Part shown: one piece after another, positions 45,201-56,231 of the stretch
How the letters are laid out: each line of letters starts with the position of its first letter
How positions within the stretch are numbered: position 1 is the stretch's first letter
NCBI GenBank assembly: GCA_900073065.1
Contig: FJOG01000001.1
Coordinates: 2,016,439 to 2,080,438, forward strand
Origin: Phialocephala subalpina
Taxonomy: Eukaryota; Ascomycota; Leotiomycetes; Helotiales; Mollisiaceae
Length of the DNA: 64,000 bases
Reading direction: 5' to 3'
Made by a program: the position numbers and the translations under genes
The notes under the pieces: generated by a model
What the model was told of the DNA's origin: nothing
What the model saw: only the letters and a program-made list of their open reading frames with translations
The model's database searches: none

Positions 45201-46467
45201 CCCAGAGGTCTTCGAAGCATTACCAGAGGACATGAAAGCAGAAATCCTAGCATCATACGGCCACCAAGCAGGCCCAACCAGAGCCCCTTCCAGACAACAA
45301 TCCGTACTCCCACAATCACCAAGAAAAGCACCGCCCATCAACACCAGCAAAAAGATCACCACCCCAACCAAGAAACGAGGCCGCGGTCGCCCCCCAGGAG
45401 CAACCAACAAACCCCGCAGTATCAATCTCAAACCCGACCCTCACTCCACCCTCCAACAATCCGCCTTCGTAGCCCCCAAACCCGGCGACCTTGTTCCAGG
45501 AGAAGACGGCTACTCCTCCGATACCCTGGACCCCGATTTTATCTCCGCCTTACCAGAAGACGTCCGTCTTGAACTCCTCACCGAACACAAACGAAAACAG
45601 CTCGCTAAGAAGGGCGGGCTCATGACCACCGCTCCCCCAAAGAAACGACGACCCCTCGAAGCCGCTCCTTTCATCCAACGAAAGCTACGACTCCCGCCTA
45701 GAGAGCCGAGACCTACATTCACTACTCGGGAATTAAGTTCTGTGTCCGAACTGAGGGATACGTTGAGTGCGTGGTTTACGGAGTTTGTAGATGATGGACC
45801 GCATCCGGATGATGTTGCTGCTATGGAAAGGTATTTGAGACGTGTTGTGCTCGATGAACGGGATTTGGCGAAGGTGGTAGCTGTTGTGAAATGGTTGGGG
45901 TGGTTGANNNNNNNNNNNNNNNNNNNNNNNNNNNNNNNNNNNNNNNNNNNNNNNNNNNNNNNNNNNNNNNNNNNNNNNNNNNNNNNNNNNNNNNNNNNNN
46001 NNNNNNNNNNNNNNNNNNNNNNNNNNNNNNNNNNNNNNNNNNNNNNNNNNNNNNNNNNNNNNNNNNNNNNNNNNNNNNNNNNNNNNNNNNNNNNNNNNNN
46101 NNNNNNNNNNNNNNNNNNNNNNNNNNNNNNNNNNNNNNNNNNNNNNNNNNNNNNNNNNNNNNNNNNNNNNNNNNNNNNNNNNNNNNNNNNNNNNNNNNNN
46201 NNNNNNNNNNNNNNNNNNNNNNNNNNNNNNNNNNNNNNNNNNNNNNNNNNNNNNNNNNNNNNNNNNNNNNNNNNNNNNNNNNNNNNNNNNNNNNNNNNNN
46301 NNNNNNNNNNNNNNNNNNNNNNNNNNNNNNNNNNNNNNNNNNNNNNNNNNNTTGATGAGGGTGATGATAATGAAGGGACCAGGATATGGAGTAAGGCGTT
46401 GGAAGGTATCAAAGAGAAAGTGCAATCTGCGGTTCAGGAACGAGGGTTGGGGAGGTTGGAATTATAG
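42298..46467 (+). CDS. rev1: DNA repair protein Rev1 (Y-family translesion polymerase)
   Basis: Rev1 is a deoxycytidyl transferase and the scaffold for Pol zeta in translesion synthesis. The frame is single-exon; I choose the ATG at 42298 (MGSRLEKNSESVRKRIEAHS), since the six upstream codons begin with GTG. A BRCT domain lies at about residues 58-145 (FRGIVAHVNGYTQPS, YRIVKPAWVVDSVAAGKLLPW). The polymerase begins near residue 408 with HVDFDSFFCAV. The metal-binding acids are D413 and the D508-E509 pair in SVSVDEALVDI. Little-finger and PAD regions follow. Three ubiquitin-binding (UBM) repeats are visible: IDPEVLAELPQDIRSKL, LDPEVFEALPEDMKAEIL and LDPDFISALPEDVRLELL. Part of the C-terminal Rev7/polymerase-binding domain is hidden by a 444-base gap, but the frame resumes correctly with a family-like ending. 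Confidence 0.95.
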   Translation: MGSRLEKNSESVRKRIEAHSFEDEEGEEYEGSKFGGFSDYFRRKKIKLQNLDAEVRSSAVDKPKIFRGIVAHVNGYTQPSLNDLHHLIVSYGGGFMQYLDGKTTVTHIIAANLTPRKAIEFKRYRIVKPAWVVDSVAAGKLLPWDAYRVIDEGSGQRLLGFDDGKITSQVNSQQRGYRDQTNTSWYTSQVKNVAEDIDGEDGAQFPSTQGVSFNGVGSYMGDLANQPKSNVLSAKRGDELSSSAGYDVTSSLEEALNNAARRENQSKLVVKTETSMGSPKREEQQQTEVLTPSTEPKQVKQDDICSPDTSPNIGAGSRKRSREPEATTLSKKTKAMTAEEHNVLLLADPHIRKSSTANPEFLKQYYSESRLHHLSTWKADLKFRFQQMASEKSASQKSAKRKPGSRRYIMHVDFDSFFCAVSLKSAPEYVDKPAVVAHGNGTGSEIASCNYPAREFGVKNGMWMKRALELCPGIKVLAYDFPAYEEASRGFYEGILDVGGIVQSVSVDEALVDITSLCLPAGGTDGEGVREGSIWREQEKADSVALGLRARIKEKTGCAVSIGIGGNVLLAKVALRKAKPAGQHQIKPEEVLDFLGELGIQSLPGVAYSIGGKLEEIGVKFVKDVRQLTKDRLMTVLGPKTGEKIWDYSRGIDRTEVGEQVVRKSVSAEVNWGIRFISQPEAEEFVQNLCVELQRRLIDQEVKGKQFTMKIMRKSADAPLDPPKHLGHGKCDTFNKSIVLGVATNSAEVIGREAISILRSYGFSPGELRGLGVQMTKLELLKPSGNSFADSSQRRINFGTSAKALPSKPAKQITEDPIDDPPTPTKPKDTPMSRSRSGSKPAEDPIDEALTPKKPRSVASRLLGSDDPIDDINSPKKSKSTPIHPAIAMARANAADSSAKKLNLTGTQFIIPSQIDPEVLAELPQDIRSKLMAQTKSRPVSRAQSPTPKSRSESPALEQYMDLPLQLDPEVFEALPEDMKAEILASYGHQAGPTRAPSRQQSVLPQSPRKAPPINTSKKITTPTKKRGRGRPPGATNKPRSINLKPDPHSTLQQSAFVAPKPGDLVPGEDGYSSDTLDPDFISALPEDVRLELLTEHKRKQLAKKGGLMTTAPPKKRRPLEAAPFIQRKLRLPPREPRPTFTTRELSSVSELRDTLSAWFTEFVDDGPHPDDVAAMERYLRRVVLDERDLAKVVAVVKWLGWLXXXXXXXXXXXXXXXXXXXXXXXXXXXXXXXXXXXXXXXXXXXXXXXXXXXXXXXXXXXXXXXXXXXXXXXXXXXXXXXXXXXXXXXXXXXXXXXXXXXXXXXXXXXXXXXXXXXXXXXXXXXXXXXXXXXXXXXXXXXXXXXXXXXXXDEGDDNEGTRIWSKALEGIKEKVQSAVQERGLGRLEL
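45908..46351. other. Assembly gap (444 N) inside rev1
   Basis: The gap is a multiple of three, and the frame after it continues with IWSKALEGIKEKVQSAVQER, as expected for the end of Rev1. The gap size is therefore probably close to correct. About 148 residues of the C-terminal domain are unknown. Confidence 0.99.
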
Positions 46468-46817
46468 CTTGTATTCTTTTGAAGAATCGATGGGATCAGA
46501 ATGTCTAATCAGTAGTCTAACAACGCCTGTGTGGCTCTATGATATCCAACAGTATTGTACTGTAACTCCATAACAGAAAATAGGCTCGAGCAAGAAGCAG
46601 AGCCTAGCGGAATAGAAATTGTACAGAACGTTGACAGTAAACTCCAACAATACAGGTTCCGCGCCATATGTGCCATCTCTCGCTGGCTCTCTTCCGGCGC
46701 AGCCAGATCCAACCCTCCTCCGTGTTCCACCAGATTATGCAAAGGTGTGCTCGTGAATCATTACAATTAGTATAAGTCTCTCCCTCTCTCCTCTCCACCT
46801 CCCTCTTTCCTCCCACC
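46468..46817. other. Intergenic between convergent genes
   Basis: The 350 bp separate the convergent REV1 and WSC-protein stops. No feature beyond 3' flanks is seen. Confidence 0.4.
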
Positions 46818-47525
46818 TCAAGCCAAGCAAAATAGAACCCCCATGGCAATCCCCAAAGCCAATATACTACCCACAGGCGCCTTGCTCGCGACCTTCACTC
46901 CTGCTCCCTTGGTCGAAGACTTCGTTTGGTATACACTGAGTGCCAGATTTCCGCCACAGATTTGCGTGTCGTTCGCTATGCATGGAAGATTGCATGACGA
47001 GTCTGGGAGTTTGTTCGAGATAGCGGAGAGGAATTGCGCGCAGTAGCATTCTCTGTTTCTCTGTTAGCCTTCTGTTCATCGTATCCATTCGTCCCAATCC
47101 TCATCTTCAATTTCATCTCATTTCCTCCCTGCCTCCACTCTCACTCCAGTCCATTTCCAATTCCAAGTCCCAGAAACACAGAGGAAAGTAGAGAATGCTT
47201 ACCGTGTATACTCTAACCCCGCAAAACTATAACTATTACTCTGACAATACGCAATGCAAATCGGAACCGTCATCGTCGTCAAATCCTCCATCAATCCTCC
47301 ATTCAACGCCCTCAATCCCTCCGTCCCATTCGCCAACGTCGTCTCGTTATAGCATCCGTAATAACTCCATCCAGTCGGCGCTGGAAAGACTGTCGCACTC
47401 GCAGTCTTCGTCGTTGACGTACTCGTCGTCGTTGTCTGCGCCTTGACTGTCGCTGCGAAAACAAGGAACGCGATAAGATTTAGGAGGCGCGTCGAGGCCA
47501 TCCATTGTTGTGAGGCGAATGCCAT
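46818..47525 (-). CDS. Secreted WSC-domain protein, probably GPI-anchored
   Basis: Two exons (47525-47203 and 47052-46818) with a 150-nt intron give 185 residues; the junction completes the sequence YTRECYC. The signal peptide (LLNLIAFLVFAATVKAQ, ending near residue 29) is followed by a short Thr/Ser stretch. One WSC carbohydrate-binding domain follows at about residues 48-145: GWSYYGCYNE, LTTMTVPICIAYCQSNSYSF, then CYCAQFL, SSCNLPCIAND and QICGGNLALSVYQ. The cysteine spacing matches the WSC fold. The C-terminus is hydrophobic (GSILALGIAMGVLFCLA), which suggests GPI attachment at the wall or plasma membrane. WSC proteins act in wall sensing or glucan binding; this one lacks a kinase or long Ser/Thr stalk, so a structural or binding role is likelier than a classic stress sensor. 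Confidence 0.85.
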
Positions 47526-50500
47526 TGTGTATGTTTCTTTGTACGATAGTGAGCGACAGTGAGGGGTCCTTTAACGAACGTGGTGTCTGATCTGCTGAAG
47601 AGCTGCGCAAAGAGGGTGAGGGCTGGGGGGAGATCAGTGCTGAATCTGGGAGAGCAGAGCCTGGGCCTAAGCGGGAGATCTGCGCCACTGGAAGCTCTAA
47701 TTTTGGTTTAGGGCTAGGCTGGACCGATTGGGGCGAGTGTTTTGGTGGAGGGTGTCACGTGGTGACTGGTGATACGAATTTTAGGCGGTCGAGACTTTTC
47801 TTTCTTATGAGCTCGTATTTGAGATGGAGATGAGAGGGAATATTAATGGGTTGAGATGTTTGGATGATTTAGGTTTATGAATAGATGTATTCTTGAGGCA
47901 CAGGAAGGGGTGTTTTCAAGGTGATGGTGAGAAATGCTCAGACCCCCTGGTGAGATTTTGAGGCTGGAGCGTGTTTTGCCATGCAGTGGAGGGCGAAGCT
48001 TTGATGCTGGCTGGGCTGACAATAATTTCTGTAGCGGCCGTCAATGTTAATGTGGTTAGCAGCAAATTCACTTCAGCTCACTAGTCACAACGAGAGAAGC
48101 GACCGTTTTCCTGATCCCCTCTTGTTGTTGAAGCTTGAAAGGCAACACTGGAAGTCCATGACAGCCTCCACAACTGGCAGCAACGAGTTCTACGCCCTTG
48201 CAGAATCTACCATCTCCACGGGTCATGTTTGATCGGAATTTATTCGATGTCTTCAATTCATATTGTTTCGAGACGTTGACGGCATCAAATCCTGTCCAAG
48301 ACATGAGAGACATGATGTCGAATTTTCCGAGACATTGGAATTTCTGGGGAATTCAATACCATCATAATCGAGTACACCTCACCCAATTCATAGAGCATTC
48401 CAAGCGTTTTCACCCAGCTAGGAATCAGATAGGATATGATATGATATGCTCAAGTTGAGTAAGTGAAAGGTTCTGATGATGAGACATTGTCGCAGTTCGT
48501 GATCTCTTGCCAGCTCGATGTTACAACTTGGGAAGACGAAAGGTCAGCTAGACGAGACCAAGAATGAGGTTTGCATCGTGGAGTCCTGAAGTCGCCCCTT
48601 CGTTGTTAAGGACGTCGGCACTGGTAGAGAGGAATGAGACGAAGACTTCGTGATACAGGAAGTGAACCACTTCTCACAAAATACAAACATGATTTACTCC
48701 TTCGACGGATATCAGTCATGTATTGAATGCCGATGTGGTATCAAAAGGACGCTGCGAAGATAGAGCGTCGATGTAGAGCTGTGATGTACCCATATAATAC
48801 CCGTATAATTGTGCCCATGAGACGTTACATCGGTTCTTCAATCATTCAATACGAGCCCCAGCGAGAATGAAACCTAGCAGTCACGATCCTCTTCTTTTCT
48901 GCTCGCTTATGTCCATCACCATGACCGCCGACATTTTTCACTCCTCTATTCTACTACCACAATACCACCATTACCAACCCTCAGCATCTCCTGTCGCCTT
49001 GTCTGCTAACCACTGTGTCTTCCTCCTCTCCTTATTCATCCTCCCGAAAGCCCACACTTATGCCACGTCAGTCTCCTATCTCCCGAAACGTGGCTCATAT
49101 CCAACCCTTTGGGCAGTTTCAACACGTCAGAGGAGAATCTGCGAAAGAACAAGAAAGCCTGCTTAAGATGAGGTCACCGAATGGGAGAACTGAGGACAGC
49201 GCACTTGAGCTTAGAGACTGGCACCGTAGCAAACCGAATATGCAGGTCCTCGAAATGCATTTATCTTGCTGATCCTGGAGCTAAGAAAGAACTTGAAGGA
49301 ATGCTGAGCATTGACATGAAAAGAAAAGGATATGGGAAGAGGAAGGCTTGAAGGTAGGAATCGAGACGAAAGAACGAGAGTGTTGGAATTGGCCGTATTT
49401 TCCCTCTCTCTGAATCTTGACGTCAAAGAATGATTTAAAAGTGTTTCCAGACGTCGAGATCGGAAGCAACGTTGGAAGGATGCTCTGTGGCTCTGACATC
49501 GATGGTAAAAAGACAAAGCTGCCTAAAGTGTCCACGGCTCTCCCAACGAAGCCTGCCCAGCGCAGATATAGAAAACGCCATAATTAACTCAATGTTCAAA
49601 CATTTATCGTAACAATAACAACAATCGAAGTTCGGCTGTCCGGGAGAGTTCCAAGCCAATGACCTCAGGCTCGATATTTAAGAAGCAGAGCTCGGCAGTC
49701 GACATTGTGACAGCGATAGGACCCCTCCTCCTTGTGTCTGCCGAAGAATTTCCATCCGAGTCTTGCCATATGGCCCCCAAAACTTGCTCAATATGACAGT
49801 TTCTATTCTGGAAACCCATAAAATTTGCAGTATAGTAAAATGAACATCGCGAGAGAGGGATAGGAGTAGGGCTCTGAAAGAAAATGATAGGCCGAATAAC
49901 AAGAGCGAGCCTCAGTGAGAGCCGATGATAAGAAATCATTACCGATGAATCGACGGCAATGTCCACTCCCCAGAAATCTACTGGCTATTTTCATATACAT
50001 GATGACCAGTACCGGGACTGCCACGGTTTCGTTTCGTGTTGCAGTACCCGGAGCTCAAGGTCCCTTGATACAGAAGGCGACGATCTCTTTATCATTCACC
50101 CCCAGAGGACGTCAAGATGACCGAAGATCGGCCCAAGCAGTCCCTATGCGGAGGACGAAAGATTGGTAGATATCTCCTTTCGAGTAGCGAAAAAGCTCGA
50201 GCCTTGCAACAATGCTTTATGGATCCTTGAGTTTCCCCGAGAAAGAGGTAGGGTCGGTGATGTTTCCGTTCTCAGCAAAATGATGCCCGAGAGATCATCA
50301 CCAAGCATCCTATCTCGTCTCGTCTGCCCGCCAAAAAAATTGTTTTATGTCACGACTCACCGCACGGGCTGAGGGGTAAAAAAGAAGAAAAGGGTCCAAC
50401 GGGATTCGAGCATAAAGTAGCGAAAGAAGCTTCTCCACACAAAAGCACGGATTTCGTTCGTCCTTGAAACAAAGCGTTGCCGCGGGATGACGCTGCCGAG

Positions 50501-52672
50501 CAGTGGGATCTTTCTCGGAGAGATGCCGAAAATGGGTGTGAAGGATTGAAACTAGGACGATCACTTCACCGCCTATAATGCAGCCTCTCCATCTCATCCG
50601 AAGAAAGTGTTTTCTGGCGGATTTCAGGGTCCTTTCAATAATATTGGGCTAAAGTCTGTACAACTTGAGACCTTGTCTGCAACCAAGCTTTCGGCCAAGT
50701 GGGAAGGTTGCTGCAATTCGTGAATGAGAGCAAATCTGTCAAATTTTGCACCTGCAGTAGGCGTCTCCCGATACCACAGGATGTGAACTGGCGGTGGCCA
50801 GTACTTTTGAGGTTGGTGAGGGAAGATGAAAGCCGTGACCAAGCAGTTGCCAGCAAACCAGGCTGATCAAACGATGATCCTCATCATCACGCAGGTCCTA
50901 CATCATCTCACCAAAGATTTACGACTCGTAGTAAATCTTAACAGGCAGACATCTGTGCCTTGCCGTGGCAACACGTTTATTATTGTCATATTGTGTGAAG
51001 GGAAAGGGTTGATATTGACGCAAAAGGATTCTCCCAGCCATCAATTGTCCAGGAAGGGCACAACACTTTATGAAGAATCTCATGATGAGCATCGCCTCAA
51101 ACCAGGAAGCGAAGATTCTGCCTCGGGGGAGGATACTTCTGCATTCTCATAGGTCACTTGGATCCAACCCGGTCATATAACAAATCCCAGATACAGAAAT
51201 AATCAATCAGATCAACGGCAGAAGACGGAAGGTGGGGATGCATGAGAGTCAAGAATCGTCACTCGTCGACTCTCGACGAAAACTTTAACGACACTTGTCG
51301 GGATGGAGAAGGGATCCTTATGAGCTCATGGGCTAAGGAGAAAATGCTGCTTTGCAGGTGTCGACTAGGCTTCGTAGTGGCGCATATCATTTCGAAGGAG
51401 TTTCAGAGACTGGCCCCCGAGTTTCTGCTGTGAGGCGAAAGAGTAATTGTAGTGTTGATCGTGCAACGGGCTTCCTAGCTTGGAGAGTGGAGGGCGAGGA
51501 AGAAGCGTCCGCCAACGGGTATGGCTTGGCTGATCGCTTCGAATGATGTCAGCGACGTGGGTCCCCTTTCGGTGCGATTGCCGTGACTGCTGGCATGGGT
51601 CCGTGTGAAGCGTGTGAAGCGTGTGCAGCGTCAAAATCTCCAGGAATGGGCGCTATGATAGTTTACACGAAGGTGGGATACTGTACAAAAAAGAGCGAGA
51701 GATGAACCTTATCGAGGGCAGCTACAGCACAATAGGGAGTTTTGATAGAGTAAAGTTGCTTGCTTTGTAGGTAGCTTGCACTCACTCCCTTCGAAGCGCA
51801 TCTGGTCACATGGGTCCTCAGCTGCAGTATGTAAACGCCCCCTAAAGTTTAATTGAACGAGGAGGGCCCCAATCATTGGGACGTCTCTATCTCGAGAGAC
51901 CAATCGTATGGGCTGCGGAAGCAAACTGAACTGCACAATAACAAACAACCTTCGTAATCCTCAAACGGCAACCCCCTTAAGACCTTCTTAAGAGGAATCC
52001 TATTCAATAAATAGTAACGGCTGCAAAGCAAAAGGACTGACCATATCCAACTGTCACACAAACCCAACCCCCCACATACCCTACCGCATACCAAGCAACT
52101 CTTTCTCAAGCCACCAACCGCATCTTGGGATCCGGGAACATTTTCGGACGTCCAGGGGCCTCGTGGTGGAGAAGAGCAGATCGACGGCACCTATCCCTGA
52201 TCCCACATACTGCACCTGTTCTGTGCCACCACGCGCAATATTAGGGTCCACACCATCCACTACACGCCATCCAAGAGGTCAAGAGGCTGCGTCAAAAAGA
52301 GGAGCAAGTGCGTAGAGAGGCAAGTACACAAATACGGTTTAGGGCCCACCAGATGCAAGCTCTCACTGCAAGCTCCCCGACGCCATCATCTCCATCCGCA
52401 TGCAGCAATTCGACGCACTTGGTCCCGGAGCTCGAGTCCCCTTCTGACTATTGAGCCTCTTGCACCTCCCACACCCTCGAAAATTCCTCGATCTGTCTCT
52501 CTCACCGAAGAGAACCGGCACGAGATACCATATCTCCACCTAGCCTCGAGGAGATACCGCACCGCAAGACACGAGCATTCCCTCTCCTACCACCACTCTA
52601 CTCTCTGCGAATACACGACCCTCCTTCCCCTCTCTCACCACCTGGTGATACGAGCCTCATACCACACACATC
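47526..52672. other. Gene-poor stretch of 5.1 kb
   Basis: This is the longest stretch without a gene I can support. Many overlapping short frames occur on both strands. The best looking is 49015-49272 (+, about 85 residues, Ser-rich then charged), but it has no leader, introns or known family. From about 52030 to 52672 the plus strand is pyrimidine-rich with CCACC/CTC words and probably represents a long leader or promoter of the SCOC gene. No repeats, RNA genes or transposon ends were recognised. Confidence 0.4.
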
Positions 52673-53189
52673 ATGTCCTCACAACCACCCACCGCCATCC
52701 CCACCTCGACCTCCTCCTCCTCCTCCTCCTCCGTCCACGAAGACGCCAACACCCTCCAACCCAAACGACCACGCCTCCACTCCCGAAAATCCAGCGGCAC
52801 GATAATAGTCCCTCGGGAACACCCAAAGGTAGAACTGAACGAAGACGACGAGGAATTCGACGAGGATGATGCGAGAGCCATGAGTCCGAGACGGAGCAGT
52901 CAAGATCTGGAGAAGATGAGCGAGGAGGCTAGGGCGCAGTTGAACGAGTACGTTCCGCTCCCTCTTTCCAACATTTACAACAAGAAGGACAAAGACTAAT
53001 TGTGGGTTGATATATAGACACGCAAAGATCCTCCAAAAATCCCTCCTAGAAATCTTCAACCGCATCGAAGCCGTAAAAGAAGAACACGACAAACTAGACA
53101 ACAACAACAAGTTCCTCCAAAAATACATCGGCGACCTGATGTCCACATCCAAGATAACATCAACCGGTGCTGCGGGGCGAAAAAAGTAA
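52673..53189 (+). CDS. Short coiled-coil (SCOC/DUF2205-type) protein
   Basis: Exon 52673-52947 and exon 53018-53189 join in phase to 148 codons (intron GTACGT...TATAG). The N-terminus is Ser-rich with a run of seven serines after STST, then a basic patch PKRPRLHSRKSS and an acidic stretch (NEDDEEFDEDDA). The C-terminal half is a heptad-like coiled coil, LQKSLLEIFNRIEAVKEEHD then NNKFLQKYIGDLMSTS, which matches the short coiled-coil protein family. Animal SCOC is a Golgi-associated Arl1 partner linked to autophagy. In fungi the family is mostly uncharacterised, so a Golgi role is inference. The start is the first ATG of a long CT-rich leader. Confidence 0.8.
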
Positions 53190-53917
53190 CCTCTACCATC
53201 CACCTCCTCCCTCTCCCCTTCCCACCACCTCGCCATTCATCGACGAACACGACAAAACGAGGAGGGGCGCACCTAAGAATAGCATACGATACGATGAGCA
53301 CAACTGTCGTTACGACACAACACGAAAGAAAGGAACTGGTGTATATGGGGGTTGGGTCAAACACTTACATGGGTGTGGCTAGCGGTCTGCGTTTATTTTG
53401 AAGATTGAGAAAGTTGGCATTGCGGAAGGCGTACTTTGAAATTTTCAGTTCTTGGGTTAATGACTTAGGGAAATCACTCATGCACACGGCCAAATAGGTT
53501 ATTTTGGTTTAACGGATGGCATGGCATGGCATTCAGCGTCGGCGTCTATTCTATCTTTCAGTCATACCCGCTCGATGCAACCATCTCAAGAGACACGACA
53601 CCACACACAAGGAGAAAACGAAAGACATCAGAAAATACCAGGTTCTGAGGCTAGGGATTACAGGTGTCAATTGAGAGGGATGTACAATAGTTTTTCTAAT
53701 GATAAACCTTTTATGACCAAGCCGTCCTCCTCAAGACAGAACGAGTGACATCGACGACGCAGCGTCCAACAATACTCGTAAAGACCGATACCAGATTTAT
53801 AGCATTTATGTATACCTCTTGAACAACCAACAAGGACAGTATAAAAATCCGTTGTGTGCTCAATGGGGACAGATACCGACGAGGAAACAAAAATTATACC
53901 AATGTCGAGAGGCGACC
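53190..53917. other. Intergenic between convergent genes
   Basis: The 730 bp are 3' flanks of the SCOC gene and of the convergent conserved gene. Nothing else is recognisable. Confidence 0.4.
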
Positions 53918-55682
53918 TCAGTTCTCAATTTCACCAAGAATAACTCTCTCACCATCCTGCTTGACGCTATTACGAGAAGCCTTGCGGATAGATGGAGAGC
54001 TTCGTGGCTCATCCTCGTCGTCAATAACTTTGGCAGCTGCTGGGGTAACAACACGGGGTCTCTTGGTTCCAGCAGTGTTGGTTGTGACGAAGGTCTGGGA
54101 AACAGCACGGACGGCACTCTCGTTGACAGCAGCACTGGGTTCTGGTCCAAGTGTCGATTCCTGCATGTTCTCTTTGCGACTCTTGACACTACTAATCCTA
54201 GTCGGCTTGAGCATCACCGTTGCAGTCTGCTCGTCCATCTCGGGATTGGACTTAGCTGCCATGAGCGTATTGCCAAGTGCAGACCTGAGACTTCTTTCGA
54301 CGGAGTCACTGACAACACGTCGATCAAGAACTCCAGCTCCAGATGACCTGCGGGATACTCCAGCGTTTGCAGTATGTGGCGCAGTGACAGGAGTTGCTGC
54401 TCCAGTTTTAGGCGTATTTGAGGGAACCTTGGGCATCATAGCTTCAATGAGCGAATCGTAGATACCGGGCATCGGTTCAGACGCAAAAGCTTGATTGGTG
54501 TTCTCCGTGATTTGCATTGGATCTGAGACTTGACGACTGCTGCTGCCGCGGGATGTTGTATAATCTGGCATAGAAACGTCTGCAGAGGAACGTTGGCGCC
54601 AATGAGTGAAAGCAGAATTGCCGGGTTCAGTGAATGGGTCAAAAGCAGGTTGCCTTTGGAACAGAGGAGGGTTCGGAGGTTGCATTGATCCGAATCCTGG
54701 GGGTGGGAATTGAGCACTTGGAGGAGGAAATGGAGCCCTAGTAGCTGGGTTTTGGCGCGGAGAATGGCTGTGTTCAATACTGTTGGCATCACGTCGCGGT
54801 GATATTTGCTGTGTTGCAAGATAGGGACCGACGAGAGACACTTGACGCCACATAGAAGCATTAGGCCAAGCAATCGATGACGCCTCAAGGACATCTGCGA
54901 AGAAAGTTAGTTCCAGTTGACAAAGCTCGAGCAGTAGACGTCTTCCTAGGCACGATGGCACATACCAAGGGGAGCGTGCTGGAATGAGAAAGAGACAATA
55001 TTCTTGATCCGCTCGAAGGGATATGATAATCCTTCTCGGGAGAAGCCCTCCGCAATAACGACTTTGACACGACCAAGGTCATCGGCAGGGTTCCAGTAGC
55101 TTTGTGAAAGTAGCTCACGATGGAATGCTGGAAACGTGAGCTTCTCGAAGTCGCCATGCTTGTTCAAATCTAGGCCACGTTAGATTTACAAGTCCAGCAT
55201 TGGGAGAAGAAAACGTACCAATGCTCAAGTCAATAACTGTAGGCCATGGTCCGGCCTGACCAAACCATTTTGACCTTCACCAAGTGTCAACATAGATCAC
55301 GACGGGCGATGTTGAACACTCACGCTACAACTCTTCCGTCAATAAACATGCGAGCTTCGAATAAGGCATGGTCCGAGGCCTTCTTCAAGTCCCTCAAGAC
55401 GCGACTGAACTCTGGATTCTGCCAGCAATGGATGGAAACACGGAATGGAGCCCCAGCAGGAAGTCCGGGAATGAATGATGTAACAGTAGGAAGCAATTGT
55501 GGATTGAGTTGAAAGTTATGAGATTCTAGGCCGTGGTCAGCTGCGTTTTCAGATAGTTGGAAGCCTGTCATCTGCCAGAACTCACCTGGGTCTTGGATGA
55601 CTTGGCAGGACGTTTTGAACTCCTGGACGGGAATCTTGCTTGGGTCCGGGAACAGCAGGACGTCCCAATTCTGGTAGCGCAT
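53918..55682 (-). CDS. Conserved fungal protein of unknown function, 511 residues
   Basis: Five exons (55682-55586, 55525-55324, 55274-55219, 55169-54966, 54894-53918) join in phase. The N-terminal ~215 residues look like a globular domain found in many ascomycetes: RYQNWDVLLFP, VPVQEFKTS, FIPGLPAGAPFRVSIHCW, ALFEARMFIDGR, WFGQAGPWPTVIDL, then REGLSYPFERIKNIVSFSF. I know no functional name for it. The C-terminal ~300 residues are disordered, rich in Pro, Ser and Gln, with PPPGFGSMQPP-like segments and a basic/acidic end (GTKRPRVVTPAA, DDEDEPRSS) that could hold a nuclear signal. The first intron is 60 nt, in frame and stop-free, so splicing there rests on its GTGAGT, CTGAC and CTAG motifs. 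Confidence 0.72.
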
Positions 55683-56231
55683 CTCTTCGACCTTTGAGAA
55701 GAATCCAAGTTCTCTATATGGTAGTGAAGTTGCGAAATCTTCTCCAGAGAGATAGCAAGCCGTGAGTTGTAAAGGAAAAGAGGACTGTAATTTGGAGACA
55801 GTTGGATCCGGGAAGATATGAAGAAGGTACTCTCGGCAAGTCTGAGCCGACTTCGAAGAGGGAAGGAACGAGGTGCAACACACCCGAAAAGGGAAACGAC
55901 ACTCATCAACAAATGGAAAACTCCTAACACAATCACATGGCTCAAAGAAGAAGAGGAGTGTGCCTGAATCTCTAGTGATCTTTTCTGAGATATAATCTGC
56001 AGATGCGTTTTGCCTAGAAAACTGAAAATAGATCTACTAAGGCATCATGAAATGGGACAATCTGTGCGGCACTGCATTTCTTGCACCGTGCTACAACACA
56101 GACTGTTTGCATGCTGCACAAGACACCACTTTTCACGTTTCAAAGTAGCCTTTTATATTTGCTGCTATGATCTTGGCATGGCTGAAATGCTGACCTTCGA
56201 TTCCACTATGTACAACTTCCTCATTCTTGAT
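55683..56231. other. Intergenic, promoter of the 511-residue gene
   Basis: The 550 bp contain open frames that extend the neighbouring minus-strand gene upstream with hydrophobic, unconserved sequence. These are probably untranslated leader. No other feature is seen. Confidence 0.35.

Noticed and set aside
49015..49272. Possible small gene in the gene-poor stretch
   Set aside because: No leader, intron, family or conserved feature supports it, and overlapping open frames of similar length occur on both strands.
52260..52450. Plus-strand peptide with RSRGCVKKRSKCVER, reminiscent of a Zn2Cys6 transcription-factor motif
   Set aside because: Only two of six cysteines fit the spacing, the next expected CxxC is absent, and the stretch lies in a pyrimidine-rich leader upstream of the SCOC gene. 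Similarity is probably chance.
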